The translations under genes were made by a program, and so were the position numbers. From an uncultured Erysipelotrichaceae bacterium (lineage in GTDB: Bacteria; Bacillota_I; Bacilli_A; Erysipelotrichales; Erysipelotrichaceae), in the NCBI GenBank assembly GCA_902766005.1, contig CACXCB010000128.1, positions 1 to 48,020 on the forward strand: a DNA stretch of 48,020 nt, in the 5' to 3' direction. Positions 14,925 to 25,700 of the stretch are shown in pieces. Each line of letters opens with the position of its first letter. Within the stretch, counting starts at the first letter, position 1. The notes beneath the pieces were generated by a model. It did no database searches. It was not told where the DNA came from and saw only the letters and a program-made list of their open reading frames with translations.

Positions 14925-16148
14925 ATGAAAAAAGAAGACATCAAAAAAGTAGTATTGGCTTACAGCGGCGGATTGGATACTTCCGTCATCATTCCATGGC
15001 TCAAAGAGAATTACAACAATTGTGAAGTGATTGCAGTCAGCGGCAATGTCGGTCAGGCAGATGAACTGGAAGGACTGGAAGAAAAGGCAAAGAAAACAGG
15101 AGCCTCCAAGCTTTATGTAATGGATCTGATGGATGAATATGTCAATGATTTTATCGTTCCGTGTATGAAGGCAGGAGCGGTTTATGAAGGGTATCTGTTA
15201 GGAACAAGCCATGCAAGACCTGTCATCGCAAAGGGTCTTGTGGATATTGCCCTCAAAGAAGGTGCAGACGCTATCTGTCATGGGTGCACGGGCAAGGGAA
15301 ATGACCAGGTCAGATTTGAATTAACGATCAAGCATTTTGTCCCGAACATGCACATTATTGCACCATGGAGAGAGTGGGATCTGAAATCCAGAGATGAGGA
15401 GATCGATTATGCCGAAGCACATAATATTCCGCTCAGAATATCCAGAGAAACCAATTATTCCAAAGACAAGAATATGTGGCATCTGAGTCATGAAGGACTC
15501 GATCTGGAAGACCCGGGCAATGAAGCACAGATTAACAAGCCGGGCTTCCTGGAGATGATGGTTTCTCCGATGCAGGCAAAGGATGAACCGGAAACGATCG
15601 AAATGGAATTTGAAAGCGGTATTCCGGTAAGCCTGAACGGAATGAAGATGAGCGTGAAAGATATTATTTTGAAGCTGAACGAGATCGGCGGAAGAAACGG
15701 AATCGGTTTATTGGATCTTGTAGAAAACAGACTGGTAGGCATGAAGAGCAGAGGTATCTATGAAACACCGGGCGGAACAATTTTATACGCTGCACATGAA
15801 TATCTTGAAACCATTACATTGGATAAGATGACAGCGCACAAAAAAGCCGAACTGGCATTGACATTTGCAGATCTTGTCTACAATGGACAATGGTATACGC
15901 CATTAAGAGAAGCTCTTTCGGCTTTTGTCGACAAGACACAGGAAAATGTTACGGGAAAAGTAAAAATGAAACTGTACAAAGGCAACATCCTGAAAGCCGG
16001 TGTATGGAGTGATTATTCCCTGTACAATGAAGAACTTGCTTCCTTCGGCGAATCGGATTATGACCAGACGGATTCCAAAGGTTTTATCAATCTGTACGGA
16101 TTACCGATCCAGGTACAGGCAATGCTGGATCAGAAATTAAAGAAATAG
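14925..16148 (+). CDS. argG: Argininosuccinate synthase
   Basis: Joins citrulline and aspartate with ATP to argininosuccinate. The 407-residue length is typical. The ATP-binding P-loop AYSGGLDTS lies near residues 10-18. [15 protein letters not shown] and the [15 protein letters not shown] segment are family hallmarks. The start at ATG 14925 follows GGAGGAAGGT. An in-frame upstream extension would run back through the T-box terminator and is rejected. It is the first gene of the operon. Confidence 0.97.
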   Translation: MKKEDIKKVVLAYSGGLDTSVIIPWLKENYNNCEVIAVSGNVGQADELEGLEEKAKKTGASKLYVMDLMDEYVNDFIVPCMKAGAVYEGYLLGTSHARPVIAKGLVDIALKEGADAICHGCTGKGNDQVRFELTIKHFVPNMHIIAPWREWDLKSRDEEIDYAEAHNIPLRISRETNYSKDKNMWHLSHEGLDLEDPGNEAQINKPGFLEMMVSPMQAKDEPETIEMEFESGIPVSLNGMKMSVKDIILKLNEIGGRNGIGLLDLVENRLVGMKSRGIYETPGGTILYAAHEYLETITLDKMTAHKKAELALTFADLVYNGQWYTPLREALSAFVDKTQENVTGKVKMKLYKGNILKAGVWSDYSLYNEELASFGESDYDQTDSKGFINLYGLPIQVQAMLDQKLKK

Positions 16149-16164
16149 AAAAGAGGTATGTGTC

Positions 16165-17538
16165 ATGGCAAAGATGTGGAAAGGTGTTACGAGCGGAAAT
16201 ACAGATGCGCTTGCAGATGATTTTAATTCGTCCATACATTTTGATAACCGCATGTACCGTGAGGACATTACAGGTTCCATGGCACATGCCAAAATGTTGG
16301 CGAAGCAGGATATCATTTCCAAAGAAAATGCAGAGAAGATTATTGATGGGCTGCAGGGAATCCTGAAAGATATCGATGAGGGGATCCTGTCCTTTGATCC
16401 GGCTTGCGAAGACATACATATGTTTGTGGAAGAGATTCTGACAGAAAGAATCGGCGAAGCAGGGAAAATGCTTCATACCGCAAGAAGCAGGAATGATCAG
16501 GTGGCCCTGGATATCCGCATGTATCTCAAAAACCGGACAGAACAGATACAGAGTCTGATCAAAGAGCTGGTTCTGGTCATCAAGGAAAAGGCGGAAGAAT
16601 ATCAAGATGTCATCATGCCGGGTTATACCCATATGCAAAGGGCACAGCCGATATTGTTTGCTCATCACATTCTTGCATATGCAATGATGTTAATGCGAGA
16701 CCTTGACCGCCTTTCCGACATGAAAAAAAGAATGAATGTATCTCCGATCGGTGCTTGTGCATTAGCAGGCACGACATACAATACGGATCGTGATTATGAG
16801 GCAGAGCTGCTTGGTTTTGATTCGGTGACAATGAACAGTATCGACAGTGTTTCCGACAGGGATTCCTGTCTGGAAATGATGAGTGATCTTTCCATTCTGA
16901 TGATGCATCTGTCGAGATTTTCCGAAGAGCTGATTCTCTGGTCAAGCTGGGAATTCCGCTTTGTATCACTTTCCGATGCTTATACAACCGGTTCTTCCAT
17001 CATGCCGCAGAAAAGAAATCCGGACATGGCGGAGTTGGTCAGAGGTAAAACCGGAAGAGTATATGGAGATATGATGAGTCTTTTTACAGCTATGAAAGGC
17101 CTTCCTCTTGCCTACAATAAGGACATGCAGGAAGACAAGGAAGCAGTGTTTGATTCCGTTGATACGGTGCTGATGTGCATGCCTGTATTTACAGGCATGA
17201 TTCAGACGATGCAGGTAAATGCAGATGCGATGCGTAAAGCTGCAGAGAGAGGTTTTATCAATGCGACAGACCTGGCGGATTATCTTGTGGGAAAAGGAAT
17301 GCCATTCAGAAGTGCCTACAAAATTTCCGGTGAAATCGTCGCCTTATGCATGCAGGAAGATCAGGTGTTGGAAACATTGCCTTTGAAAACATATCAGGAG
17401 TACAGTGCACTATTTGCAGAAGATCTCTATGAAGCGATCAATCTGCAGAATTGCGTCAGCAAAAGAATCTCGAAAGGAGGCACGGGACCGCAGTCAGTGC
17501 AAGAGCAGATTGCGTGGATCGAAGAAAAATTGAAATGA
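16165..17538 (+). CDS. argH: Argininosuccinate lyase
   Basis: Cleaves argininosuccinate to arginine and fumarate. It has 457 residues, the usual length. Visible are the N-terminal MWKGVTSGNTDALADDFNSS, the HTARSRNDQVALDIR substrate loop, the GYTHMQRAQPI region with catalytic histidine, and the superfamily signature GSSIMPQKRNPD. It lies 16 nt after argG with an AAGAGGT ribosome site. Its stop overlaps the argC start (ATGA). Confidence 0.97.
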   Translation: MAKMWKGVTSGNTDALADDFNSSIHFDNRMYREDITGSMAHAKMLAKQDIISKENAEKIIDGLQGILKDIDEGILSFDPACEDIHMFVEEILTERIGEAGKMLHTARSRNDQVALDIRMYLKNRTEQIQSLIKELVLVIKEKAEEYQDVIMPGYTHMQRAQPILFAHHILAYAMMLMRDLDRLSDMKKRMNVSPIGACALAGTTYNTDRDYEAELLGFDSVTMNSIDSVSDRDSCLEMMSDLSILMMHLSRFSEELILWSSWEFRFVSLSDAYTTGSSIMPQKRNPDMAELVRGKTGRVYGDMMSLFTAMKGLPLAYNKDMQEDKEAVFDSVDTVLMCMPVFTGMIQTMQVNADAMRKAAERGFINATDLADYLVGKGMPFRSAYKISGEIVALCMQEDQVLETLPLKTYQEYSALFAEDLYEAINLQNCVSKRISKGGTGPQSVQEQIAWIEEKLK

Positions 17539-18464
17539 AAAAAATCTTTATTGATGGCAGCTACGGAACAACAGGCCTGCGCATTCATGAAAGATTAAGG
17601 GAAAGGAAAGATATTGAATGCATTCAGATCCCTTATGAACAAAGACATGATGCGGTATTGCGCAAAGAGGCAATGAATCAGGCAGATATTGTATTCTTGT
17701 GCCTTCCTGATGCAGCCGCTAAGGAAGCTGTCGGCATGATCGAAAATGATCATGCCGTTGTTATTGATACATCTACAGCCCATAGGACACTATGGACATA
17801 TGGCTTACCTGAATTGGAAGGTCAAAGAGAAAAGATCAGAAAGGCAAAGAGAATTGCCAATCCCGGGTGTCATGCATCAGGCTTTATCGCTCTGGTTCAG
17901 CCATTGGTAAAGAATGGATTGGTTGCGAAGGATGCCAGACTGACATGTTTCTCATTAACCGGCTATTCAGGCGGAGGAAAAAAGATGATCGGGGAATATG
18001 AAACATCAGACAGGAGCATCCTTTTTGATGCTCCCCGACAGTATGGACTGAATCAGGAACATAAGCACCTGAAAGAGATGGTTTTTATTTCCGGTCTGGA
18101 AAAAGAACCCGCATTCTGTCCGGTTGTTGCGGATTACTACAGCGGTATGGAAACCGTTGTTACCCTTTTCAGGGAAAACCTGAACGGAACGGTGGACGAT
18201 ATCCGATCTTTGTATCAGCAAATATACAAGGATGGGATGATTCGCTACCGTGATTGTGAAGAAGCTATGTTAGCAGGCAATGCATGGGCAGACAGGGATG
18301 ACATGGAGATTATTGTCCGTGGAAATGAAGACAGGATTCTTCTGATTTCCGGTTTTGATAATCTTGGAAAAGGAGCCAGTGGGGCAGCAATACAGAATAT
18401 GAATATAGTGCTTGGTTGTGATGAAGCAACAGGACTTGCAGGAGGAAATTATGGAATGGATTAA
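17535..18464 (+). CDS. argC: N-acetyl-gamma-glutamyl-phosphate reductase (type 2, short)
   Basis: NADPH-dependent reduction of N-acetylglutamyl phosphate to the semialdehyde. It has 309 residues, fitting the short type 2 AGPR class. The N-terminal nucleotide-binding loop is FIDGSYGTTGLRIHERL. The catalytic cysteine lies in NPGCHASGFIALVQPL. The C-terminal domain has GYSGGGKKMI and HLKEM. ATG 17535 overlaps the argH stop, so translation is probably coupled; an upstream in-frame ATG inside argH is rejected. It overlaps argJ by 14 nt. Confidence 0.94.
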   Translation: MKKIFIDGSYGTTGLRIHERLRERKDIECIQIPYEQRHDAVLRKEAMNQADIVFLCLPDAAAKEAVGMIENDHAVVIDTSTAHRTLWTYGLPELEGQREKIRKAKRIANPGCHASGFIALVQPLVKNGLVAKDARLTCFSLTGYSGGGKKMIGEYETSDRSILFDAPRQYGLNQEHKHLKEMVFISGLEKEPAFCPVVADYYSGMETVVTLFRENLNGTVDDIRSLYQQIYKDGMIRYRDCEEAMLAGNAWADRDDMEIIVRGNEDRILLISGFDNLGKGASGAAIQNMNIVLGCDEATGLAGGNYGMD

Positions 18465-19671
18465 CGGAGGAATAACAGCACCGATCGGGTTTAAAGCCGG
18501 AGGTGTTCATTGCGGTATCCGCCCAAACAAAACAAAAAATGATCTTGCACTGATCGTTTCCCAAAAGGAATGCAGTGCAGCAGGCCTGTTTACAAGGAAT
18601 GTTGTGAAAGCGGCACCGGTACAGGTGGATCAGAAAGCATTGAGCTGTCCCAAAGCAATAGCTATCCTGGCTAACAGCGGGATTGCCAATGCGTGTGCGC
18701 CGCATGATATGGAAAACGCTTTAAAGATGCAGAAATTAGCCGCAGCGGCATTGCATGTTGATCAGGATGATGTGCTGATTGGTTCTACCGGTGTCATCGG
18801 TGTGGATCTGAATGTGGATGCAATTGCCAACGGTCTTCCGCTTTTGCTAAAAAATCTGGCATCGGATGAAGCAGGTTCGGATGCTGCCGCAAAAGCCATT
18901 ATGACAACAGACACAGTCAAGAAGGAAAAAGCTGTCTGTTTTGATCTGCATGATAAAAAAGTGAAAATCGGAGGAATATCCAAAGGATCAGGCATGATCC
19001 ATCCGAACATGGGTACAATGCTCTGTTATCTGACAAGTGATGTAAGCATCGAGGCTTCGGTATTGAAGGAGGCTTTGAAAGAAGTCTGTGATCAGACGTT
19101 TAACAGAATCAGCGTAGATGGTGATACATCCACAAATGATTCTCTGATCATTCTGGCAAATGGCATGGCAGAAAACGAAATGATTAAAGAGAAGAATGAA
19201 GATTACGAAGTTTTCAAAAATGCTCTTTTGCAGTTGTGCACACAGCTGGCCAGGGAAATGGCAAGAGATGGCGAAGGTGCAAAACATCTGATCACCTGCA
19301 AAGTGCATGATTGCGAATCTGAAGAAAAAGCAGAGGTTCTGGCAAAATCCGTCATCGGATCTTCCTTGACAAAAGCGGCAATATTCGGATGTGATGCAAA
19401 CTGGGGAAGGGTGTTATGTGCCCTCGGATATGCAGGACAAAGTTTTGATCCATTGAAAACAGATATCTCCTTCTCCTCATTAAAAGGGGATATAGCTGTC
19501 TGCAAAGAGGGCAAGGGGCTTGCTTTTGACGAAGAGAAAGCCCTGGAGATATTGAAAGAAGAGGAAGTTATTATCGACATCTCTTTACATGAGGGGGATG
19601 CCGAAGCGACATGCTGGGGATGCGATCTGACATACGACTATGTGAAGATCAACGGAGATTACAGAACATGA
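18451..19671 (+). CDS. argJ: Glutamate N-acetyltransferase / ornithine acetyltransferase
   Basis: Recycles the acetyl group from N-acetylornithine to glutamate, and may also act as acetyl-CoA-dependent synthase. It has 406 residues. The autocleavage site is in SKGSGMIHPNMGTMLCYLT, where the proenzyme should be cut between G188 and the nucleophile T189; most homologues have Ala-Thr there. GGAGGAAATT precedes ATG 18451. The precursor is split into alpha and beta chains. No separate argA is present, consistent with the cyclic pathway. Confidence 0.95.
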   Translation: MEWINGGITAPIGFKAGGVHCGIRPNKTKNDLALIVSQKECSAAGLFTRNVVKAAPVQVDQKALSCPKAIAILANSGIANACAPHDMENALKMQKLAAAALHVDQDDVLIGSTGVIGVDLNVDAIANGLPLLLKNLASDEAGSDAAAKAIMTTDTVKKEKAVCFDLHDKKVKIGGISKGSGMIHPNMGTMLCYLTSDVSIEASVLKEALKEVCDQTFNRISVDGDTSTNDSLIILANGMAENEMIKEKNEDYEVFKNALLQLCTQLAREMARDGEGAKHLITCKVHDCESEEKAEVLAKSVIGSSLTKAAIFGCDANWGRVLCALGYAGQSFDPLKTDISFSSLKGDIAVCKEGKGLAFDEEKALEILKEEEVIIDISLHEGDAEATCWGCDLTYDYVKINGDYRT

Positions 19672-20522
19672 TTACGAATATGCAAAGAGCAGAAGTGCTC
19701 ATACAGGCTTTGCCGTATTTGAATGACTATGTCGGTGAAACGATCGTTGTGAAGTATGGCGGAAATGCAATGACTGACGAAACATTAAAAGAGCAGGTGA
19801 TGGAAGATATTGTCTGGCTTTGGAAAGTCGGCATCAGGGTTGTCCTTGTACATGGTGGGGGGCCTGAATTGTCAGAGCTGATGATGCGTTTGGGGAAAAA
19901 ACCCGCTTTTATCGACGGTTTGCGAGTGACGGATAAGGAAACGATAGATCTTGCCCAGATGGTTCTGGCAGGTAAAATCAACAAATCACTCGTGAATATG
20001 GTACAGGCTAAAGGTGGCAAGGCAATCGGATTATCCGGCATGGACGGCAGGCTGATTGAGGCGAAAATCCGCAATCCGAAATACGGTTATGTAGGAGATG
20101 TGACAAAGATCAATGCCAATGTCATTGAAGCGCTGTTGAATGACGGATATATTCCGGTCATTTCTACACTTGGCTGTGACGAGGAAGGAAATACGTACAA
20201 TATTAACGGTGATACGGCTGCAGGAAAGATCGCTTCCACTTTACAGGCGAAAAAGATGATCCTGCTTACGGATATAGAGGGCGTCTTAAAGGACAGAAAT
20301 GATCCGGAATCCCTGATTTCCCATCTGACACTGTCCGAGGCAAAAGAGCTGATTGAAAAAGAAATTGTTTCGGGAGGAATGATTCCCAAGATCAGCTGCT
20401 GTACGGATGCAATTGAAGAAGGATTAAACAGCGCGGTAATCCTGGATGGAAGGGTATCCCATGCAATCTTAATGGAAATATTCACAAACGAAGGTGCAGG
20501 AACACTGATTGAAAAGGAGTAG
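19668..20522 (+). CDS. argB: Acetylglutamate kinase
   Basis: Phosphorylates N-acetylglutamate. It has 284 residues of the amino acid kinase fold. The N-terminal helix is AEVLIQALPYLNDY, the ATP loop VVKYGGNAM, the substrate loop VLVHGGGPELSELM, and a late KISCCTDAIEEGLNSAVILDGR. Such a helix before the core is seen in arginine-sensitive enzymes, so feedback inhibition is plausible. ATG 19668 overlaps the argJ stop. A second ATG four codons on is an alternative start. Confidence 0.96.
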   Translation: MITNMQRAEVLIQALPYLNDYVGETIVVKYGGNAMTDETLKEQVMEDIVWLWKVGIRVVLVHGGGPELSELMMRLGKKPAFIDGLRVTDKETIDLAQMVLAGKINKSLVNMVQAKGGKAIGLSGMDGRLIEAKIRNPKYGYVGDVTKINANVIEALLNDGYIPVISTLGCDEEGNTYNINGDTAAGKIASTLQAKKMILLTDIEGVLKDRNDPESLISHLTLSEAKELIEKEIVSGGMIPKISCCTDAIEEGLNSAVILDGRVSHAILMEIFTNEGAGTLIEKE

Positions 20523-20525
20523 AAG

Positions 20526-21692
20526 ATGACAGAGATTAAGAGTATAGATCGCACATATGTTGCAAATACATATGCAAGATTTGATGTTGTCTTAACAAGC
20601 GGAAAAGGTTCTGTTGCCTTTGATGAAAACGGAACAGAATACATCGACATGGGTGCAGGCATTGCGGTAAACCTGTTCGGTTACAGTGATCCTGTATGGC
20701 AGCAGGCAGTCATTCAACAGCTTCAGTCGCTTCAACATACATCCAATCTGTATTACACTGAACCATGTGCAATGCTGGCAAAGGAATTGTGCGAAAGAAC
20801 AGGCATGAAAAAGGTGTTTTATTGCAATTCAGGCGCTGAGGCGAATGAATGTGCAATCAAGGCTGCAAGAAAATACGGTTCAAAAAAGGGAGACGGGTAT
20901 TATCAGATTATTACGATGACAGACAGTTTCCATGGCCGCACCCTGACGACGCTTGCTGCAACAGGACAGGATCATTTTCATGAATTGTTCCAGCCTCTGA
21001 CACCGGGTTTTCTCTATGCAAAAGATATGGATGATATCCAAAAGTATGTAGAGACGGAAAAGGTTGCAGGTATTCTTCTGGAGTGTGTGCAGGGAGAAGG
21101 CGGCGTAAATGTCTTTTCCAAAGACTTCATCCAAGGAGTTTATGACCTTTGTCAGAAAGAGGATATCATCCTGATTGTTGATGAAGTACAGACCGGTAAC
21201 GGTAGATGCGGTGAATTATATGCCTTTATGCATTATGGCATCATGCCGGATGTTGTGACAACCGCTAAAGGACTTGGCGGGGGATTACCGATTGGCTGCA
21301 CAATGCTTGGTGAAAAGGTTAAAGATATTTTTGCACCGGGAGATAACGGTTCGACTTTCGGCGGAAATCCTGTTGTCTGTGCCGGTGCATTGAGCAATCT
21401 GCAGAGAATCGATGATAACCTGATTAAAGAAGTCAGAAGAAAAGGACAAAAAATTATGGATGCATTTGAAAATGCGGAAGGTGTGAATTCAGTCAGCGGT
21501 TTAGGTCTGATGATCGGCATAGAGCCAAAATCGAAGAAGGCTTCCGATATCGCTGCAGAATGCCTGAAAAAGCATGTTCTTGTTCTGACGGCAGGCCATA
21601 ACCGGGTACGTCTGTTACCGGCATTGAACATTGAAGAGGATCTGCTGGATCAGGCAATTGCCGTGATCAAAGAATCTTTTAAAGAAGGATAA
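20526..21692 (+). CDS. argD: Acetylornithine aminotransferase
   Basis: PLP-dependent conversion of N-acetylglutamate semialdehyde to N-acetylornithine. It has 388 residues. The class III signatures are visible: YCNSGAEANECAIKAARKYG, DSFHGRTLTTLAATG, IVDEVQTGNGRCGELY and TTAKGLGGGLPIG, where K is the Schiff-base lysine. It starts 3 nt after argB. Class III enzymes can also use ornithine or succinyl-diaminopimelate, but the operon fixes the main role. Confidence 0.95.
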   Translation: MTEIKSIDRTYVANTYARFDVVLTSGKGSVAFDENGTEYIDMGAGIAVNLFGYSDPVWQQAVIQQLQSLQHTSNLYYTEPCAMLAKELCERTGMKKVFYCNSGAEANECAIKAARKYGSKKGDGYYQIITMTDSFHGRTLTTLAATGQDHFHELFQPLTPGFLYAKDMDDIQKYVETEKVAGILLECVQGEGGVNVFSKDFIQGVYDLCQKEDIILIVDEVQTGNGRCGELYAFMHYGIMPDVVTTAKGLGGGLPIGCTMLGEKVKDIFAPGDNGSTFGGNPVVCAGALSNLQRIDDNLIKEVRRKGQKIMDAFENAEGVNSVSGLGLMIGIEPKSKKASDIAAECLKKHVLVLTAGHNRVRLLPALNIEEDLLDQAIAVIKESFKEG

Positions 21693-21697
21693 ATGTC

Positions 21698-22750
21698 ATG
21701 AAAAAGTATCTCGTGCTGGCAGACGGAACGGTATATGAAGGAGAAGCCTTTGGGTATCCGGGAGAATCCGTAGGGGAGCTTGTTTTTACGACGGGAATGA
21801 ACGGGTACATAGAGACACTGAGTGATCCCAGCTATGCCGGACAGATTGTCATATGCACATTCCCACTGATCGGCAATTACGGCATGAATGCAGAGGATGA
21901 AGAAGGAAAGCCATGGCTGAAAGGTTTTGTGGTCAGGGAGTATTGTGAGGATCCTTCGAATTTTCGTTGTGAGGAAACACTGGATGCTTTTTTGATAGAG
22001 AAAAAGATTCCGGGTATTTGCGGCATTGATACCCGCAGCCTCGTGAAGAAGATCAGGGAGAAGGGTGTGATCAATGCTGCAATCTGTAATGATATTCCTG
22101 AAGATATTGATAAAGTCAGAAACTTCATCATACAGGGAATGGTCCGTCATGTATCCTGTAAAGACAAAAAGGTGTACCATCCTGTTAAAACAAAATACAG
22201 AGTAGTTCTGGTTGATTTCGGCGTGAAAAGGAATATTATCCGTGAATTGCTGAAGCGAGACTGTGAGGTAATCGTTGTACCGTATGATATGGATGCAAAG
22301 ACCATCCTGCAGGAAGAACCGGATGGTATTGTGCTCTCCAACGGGCCGGGAGATCCTGCGGAAAACATTACCTGTATTCAGACGGTTCAAAGCTTAATCG
22401 GTCAAAAACCGATATTCGGGATATGCCTTGGCCATCAGCTGATGGCATTAGCCAAGGGATATTCAACATATAAGATGAAATACGGCCATCGCGGGGGAAA
22501 TCAGCCGGTAAAGGATATGGCTACAGGAAGAACATATATTACTTCCCAGAATCACGGATACGCAGTAAAAGGATGCACGGACATGCGATTTGTCAATGTG
22601 AATGACGGTACATGTGAAGGCATGGAAGATAAGGTAAACGGTATTTTTACAGTGCAGTTTCATCCGGAAGCGTGTGCAGGACCTAAGGATACCTCTTTTC
22701 TGTTTGATCATTTTCTGAAAATGATGGAGGATGATTATGCCCAAGGATAA
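21698..22750 (+). CDS. carA: Carbamoyl-phosphate synthase small subunit
   Basis: Glutaminase subunit delivering ammonia to CarB. It has 350 residues. The N-terminal CarA domain has EGEAFGYPGESVGELVFTTG. The C-terminal class I glutamine amidotransferase has the nucleophile in FGICLGHQLMALA and the His-Glu pair in VQFHPEA. It overlaps the carB start by 14 nt. Its presence in the arginine operon suggests an arginine-regulated carbamoyl-phosphate supply; argF, which uses the product, is not in the window. Confidence 0.96.
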   Translation: MKKYLVLADGTVYEGEAFGYPGESVGELVFTTGMNGYIETLSDPSYAGQIVICTFPLIGNYGMNAEDEEGKPWLKGFVVREYCEDPSNFRCEETLDAFLIEKKIPGICGIDTRSLVKKIREKGVINAAICNDIPEDIDKVRNFIIQGMVRHVSCKDKKVYHPVKTKYRVVLVDFGVKRNIIRELLKRDCEVIVVPYDMDAKTILQEEPDGIVLSNGPGDPAENITCIQTVQSLIGQKPIFGICLGHQLMALAKGYSTYKMKYGHRGGNQPVKDMATGRTYITSQNHGYAVKGCTDMRFVNVNDGTCEGMEDKVNGIFTVQFHPEACAGPKDTSFLFDHFLKMMEDDYAQG

Positions 22751-25700
22751 CACGATAAAAAAGGTATTGCTGATCGGATCGGGTCCGATCATAATCGGTC
22801 AGGCAGCGGAATTCGATTATGCCGGAACACAGGCATGCACGGTTTTAAAGGAAGAAGGAATCAATGTCGTCCTGGTAAATTCCAATCCTGCAACAATCAT
22901 GACAGATCATTCCATGGCAGATGAAATCTATCTTGAACCGTTAAATGCGGATACTTTGAAAAGAATCATTTTAAAAGAAAATCCGGACAGTATTCTTGCC
23001 GGGCTTGGCGGACAGACAGGTCTGACGCTGGCGATGCAGTTAGGGGATTGGTTAAAGGAAAGAGGCATACGAATTCTTGGCACAAAGCTGGACGCAATCA
23101 AAAGAAGCGAAGACCGCGATCTGTTCCGTGAAGCGATGCACAGAATCCATCAGCCGGTTGTCGCTTCGGAAATTGCCACAGATGAAGAAACCGGTCTTTT
23201 ATATGGAGAAAAGATCGGTTATCCTGTGATTGTCCGTCCGGCATTTACCCTGGGAGGAAGCGGAGGCGGTATTGCGGAAAACAAGGAACAGCTGAAGGAA
23301 ATTCTTCATACAGGGCTTGAGATGTCGCCGATTCATCAGGTGCTGATAGAAAAATCAGTTGCCGGATGGAAAGAGATTGAATTTGAAACGATGCGTGATT
23401 CCATGGGCAACTGCATTGCGGTATGTTCTATGGAGAATGTGGATCCGGTCGGCATTCATACCGGTGACAGCATTGTTGTGGCACCATGTCTGACGCTTGC
23501 GGATAAAGAGTTTCAGATGTTGCGGAGTGCGGCTTTTGCGATCATCAATGAGCTGGAAATTGTCGGCGGCTGTAATGTGCAGTTTGCATTGAATCCGGAC
23601 AGTTTTGAATATGCCGTGATTGAAGTCAATCCCAGGGTTTCACGATCCTCTGCACTTGCTTCCAAAGCAACAGGCTATCCGATCGCTAAAATTGCGGTAA
23701 AGCTGGCATTAGGCTATATGCTGGATGAAATGGAAAATGCGGTAACCGGCAAGACAACAGCATGCTTTGAACCGGTTCTGGATTATGTTGTTGTAAAGTT
23801 TCCGAAGTGGCCGTTCGATAAGTTTGCGGGATCCAACAGGCATCTGTCTACACAGATGAAGGCGACCGGAGAAGTCATGGCAATCGGCCATTCCTTTGAA
23901 GCGGCTTTATTGAAAGCGATCCGCGGTGCGGAAATCGGACTGGATACGCTGAATGCACAGCCGGTTCGTGACGGCACCGTGATTGAACGGATCAAAGAGC
24001 AGGATGATCGCAGAATATTCACAGTCTTTGAAGCGTTAAAAAACGGCATATCCATACAAGAAATTCATGATTTGACCAAAATCGATCTCTTCTTTCTCCA
24101 TAAGCTGAAAAAACTGGCAGAGTTCGAAAATCAGATACAAAACAGGATGGATCCCGTTTTGTATAAAAAGGGAAAACAGCTCGGGTATACAGACGAAGCA
24201 CTGGAAAGAATCAGTGGCATACAGCTGCAGGAGAAGATGCTGTTTTCCTATAAGATGGTGGATACATGTGCTGCAGAGTTCTCTTCCAAAACACCGTATT
24301 TTTATTCCTGTTGTGATGATGAATGCGAAGCGAGAACCTTTACAAGAAGCGGACATGAGGTCATCATTGTCTTAGGGTCCGGACCGATTCGCATCGGACA
24401 GGGAATTGAGTTTGACTATTCCTCTGTGCGCTGTGTATGGACATTACAGAAAATGGGTTATGATGTCGTCATTATCAACAACAATCCGGAGACTGTTTCA
24501 ACCGATTATGACACAGCTGACCGCCTGTATTTCGAGCCTTTGTGTCCTGAAGATGTATGGAATGTTATTCAGGTGGAAAAGCCTGTCGGGGTTGTCGTTG
24601 CTTTTGGCGGTCAAACCGCAATCCGTCTGACAAAGTTCCTTCATGAAAAAGGCATCCCTATTCTGGGAACAAGTGCAGAAAGTATTGATCTTGCAGAAGA
24701 CAGGGCAAGGTTTGATGCATTGCTGGAAAAAATGCAGGTATTGCGTCCGAAAGGGGAGGCAGTATTAACTATGGAGGAAGCATTGTCCGCTGCTGAAAAA
24801 ATACATTATCCTCTTCTGTTAAGGCCTTCGTATGTGATCGGCGGACAGAATATGACAATAGCCAGAAATGCGAATGATGTAAAAGAATATATGCAGAGAA
24901 TACTCGCACAGGGTATCGAGAATCCTGTATTAATGGATCAGTATCTGCCCGGAACGGAGATTGAGGTGGATGCAGTCTGCGACGGGAAGGATGTACTGAT
25001 TCCCGGAATCATGGAGCACATTGAGCGTGCAGGGGTACATTCCGGAGATTCCATTGCGGTTTTTCCGCCATATAACCTAAATGACAGAGAGACACAGAGA
25101 ATCTGTGATGTTTCTGTCCGACTTGCCCTTGCAATGGGTACAAAGGGATTAATCAATATCCAGTACCTGCTGTATGGAGGAAACCTCTATGTGATTGAAG
25201 TGAATCCAAGAGCGAGCAGGACCGTGCCGTATATTTCAAAAGTAACAGGTGTACCTATCGCTGATCTTGCCACCATGGTGATGGTAGGAAAGCCTTTAAA
25301 GGGGCTTGGCTATGGAACAGGCTTATACAGAAGACCGATCTACAGCTGCGTTAAAGTGCCTGTATTCTCTTTTGAAAAGCTTGCTGATGCCAATTCGCTT
25401 CTCGGACCGGAAATGAAGTCCACAGGAGAAACGCTCGGGATTGGAAAAACACTTCCGCAGGCATTGTTCAAGGGGTTGTGTGCTGCCGGCTTTTCTGTTA
25501 ATGAATACCGTCATGAACAGAAAAAAGGCATTCTGTTAAGTGTGGCGGAATATGATTATCAGGAAATTCTGAATGTATCCAGAAAACTGCATGACCTGGG
25601 AATGAAACTATACGCAACAGAAGGAACTGCTCAAGTGATTGAAAGTCTGGGCATACCGGTCAAGACAACAGGAAACCTGGATGACATGATCGCTTTAATG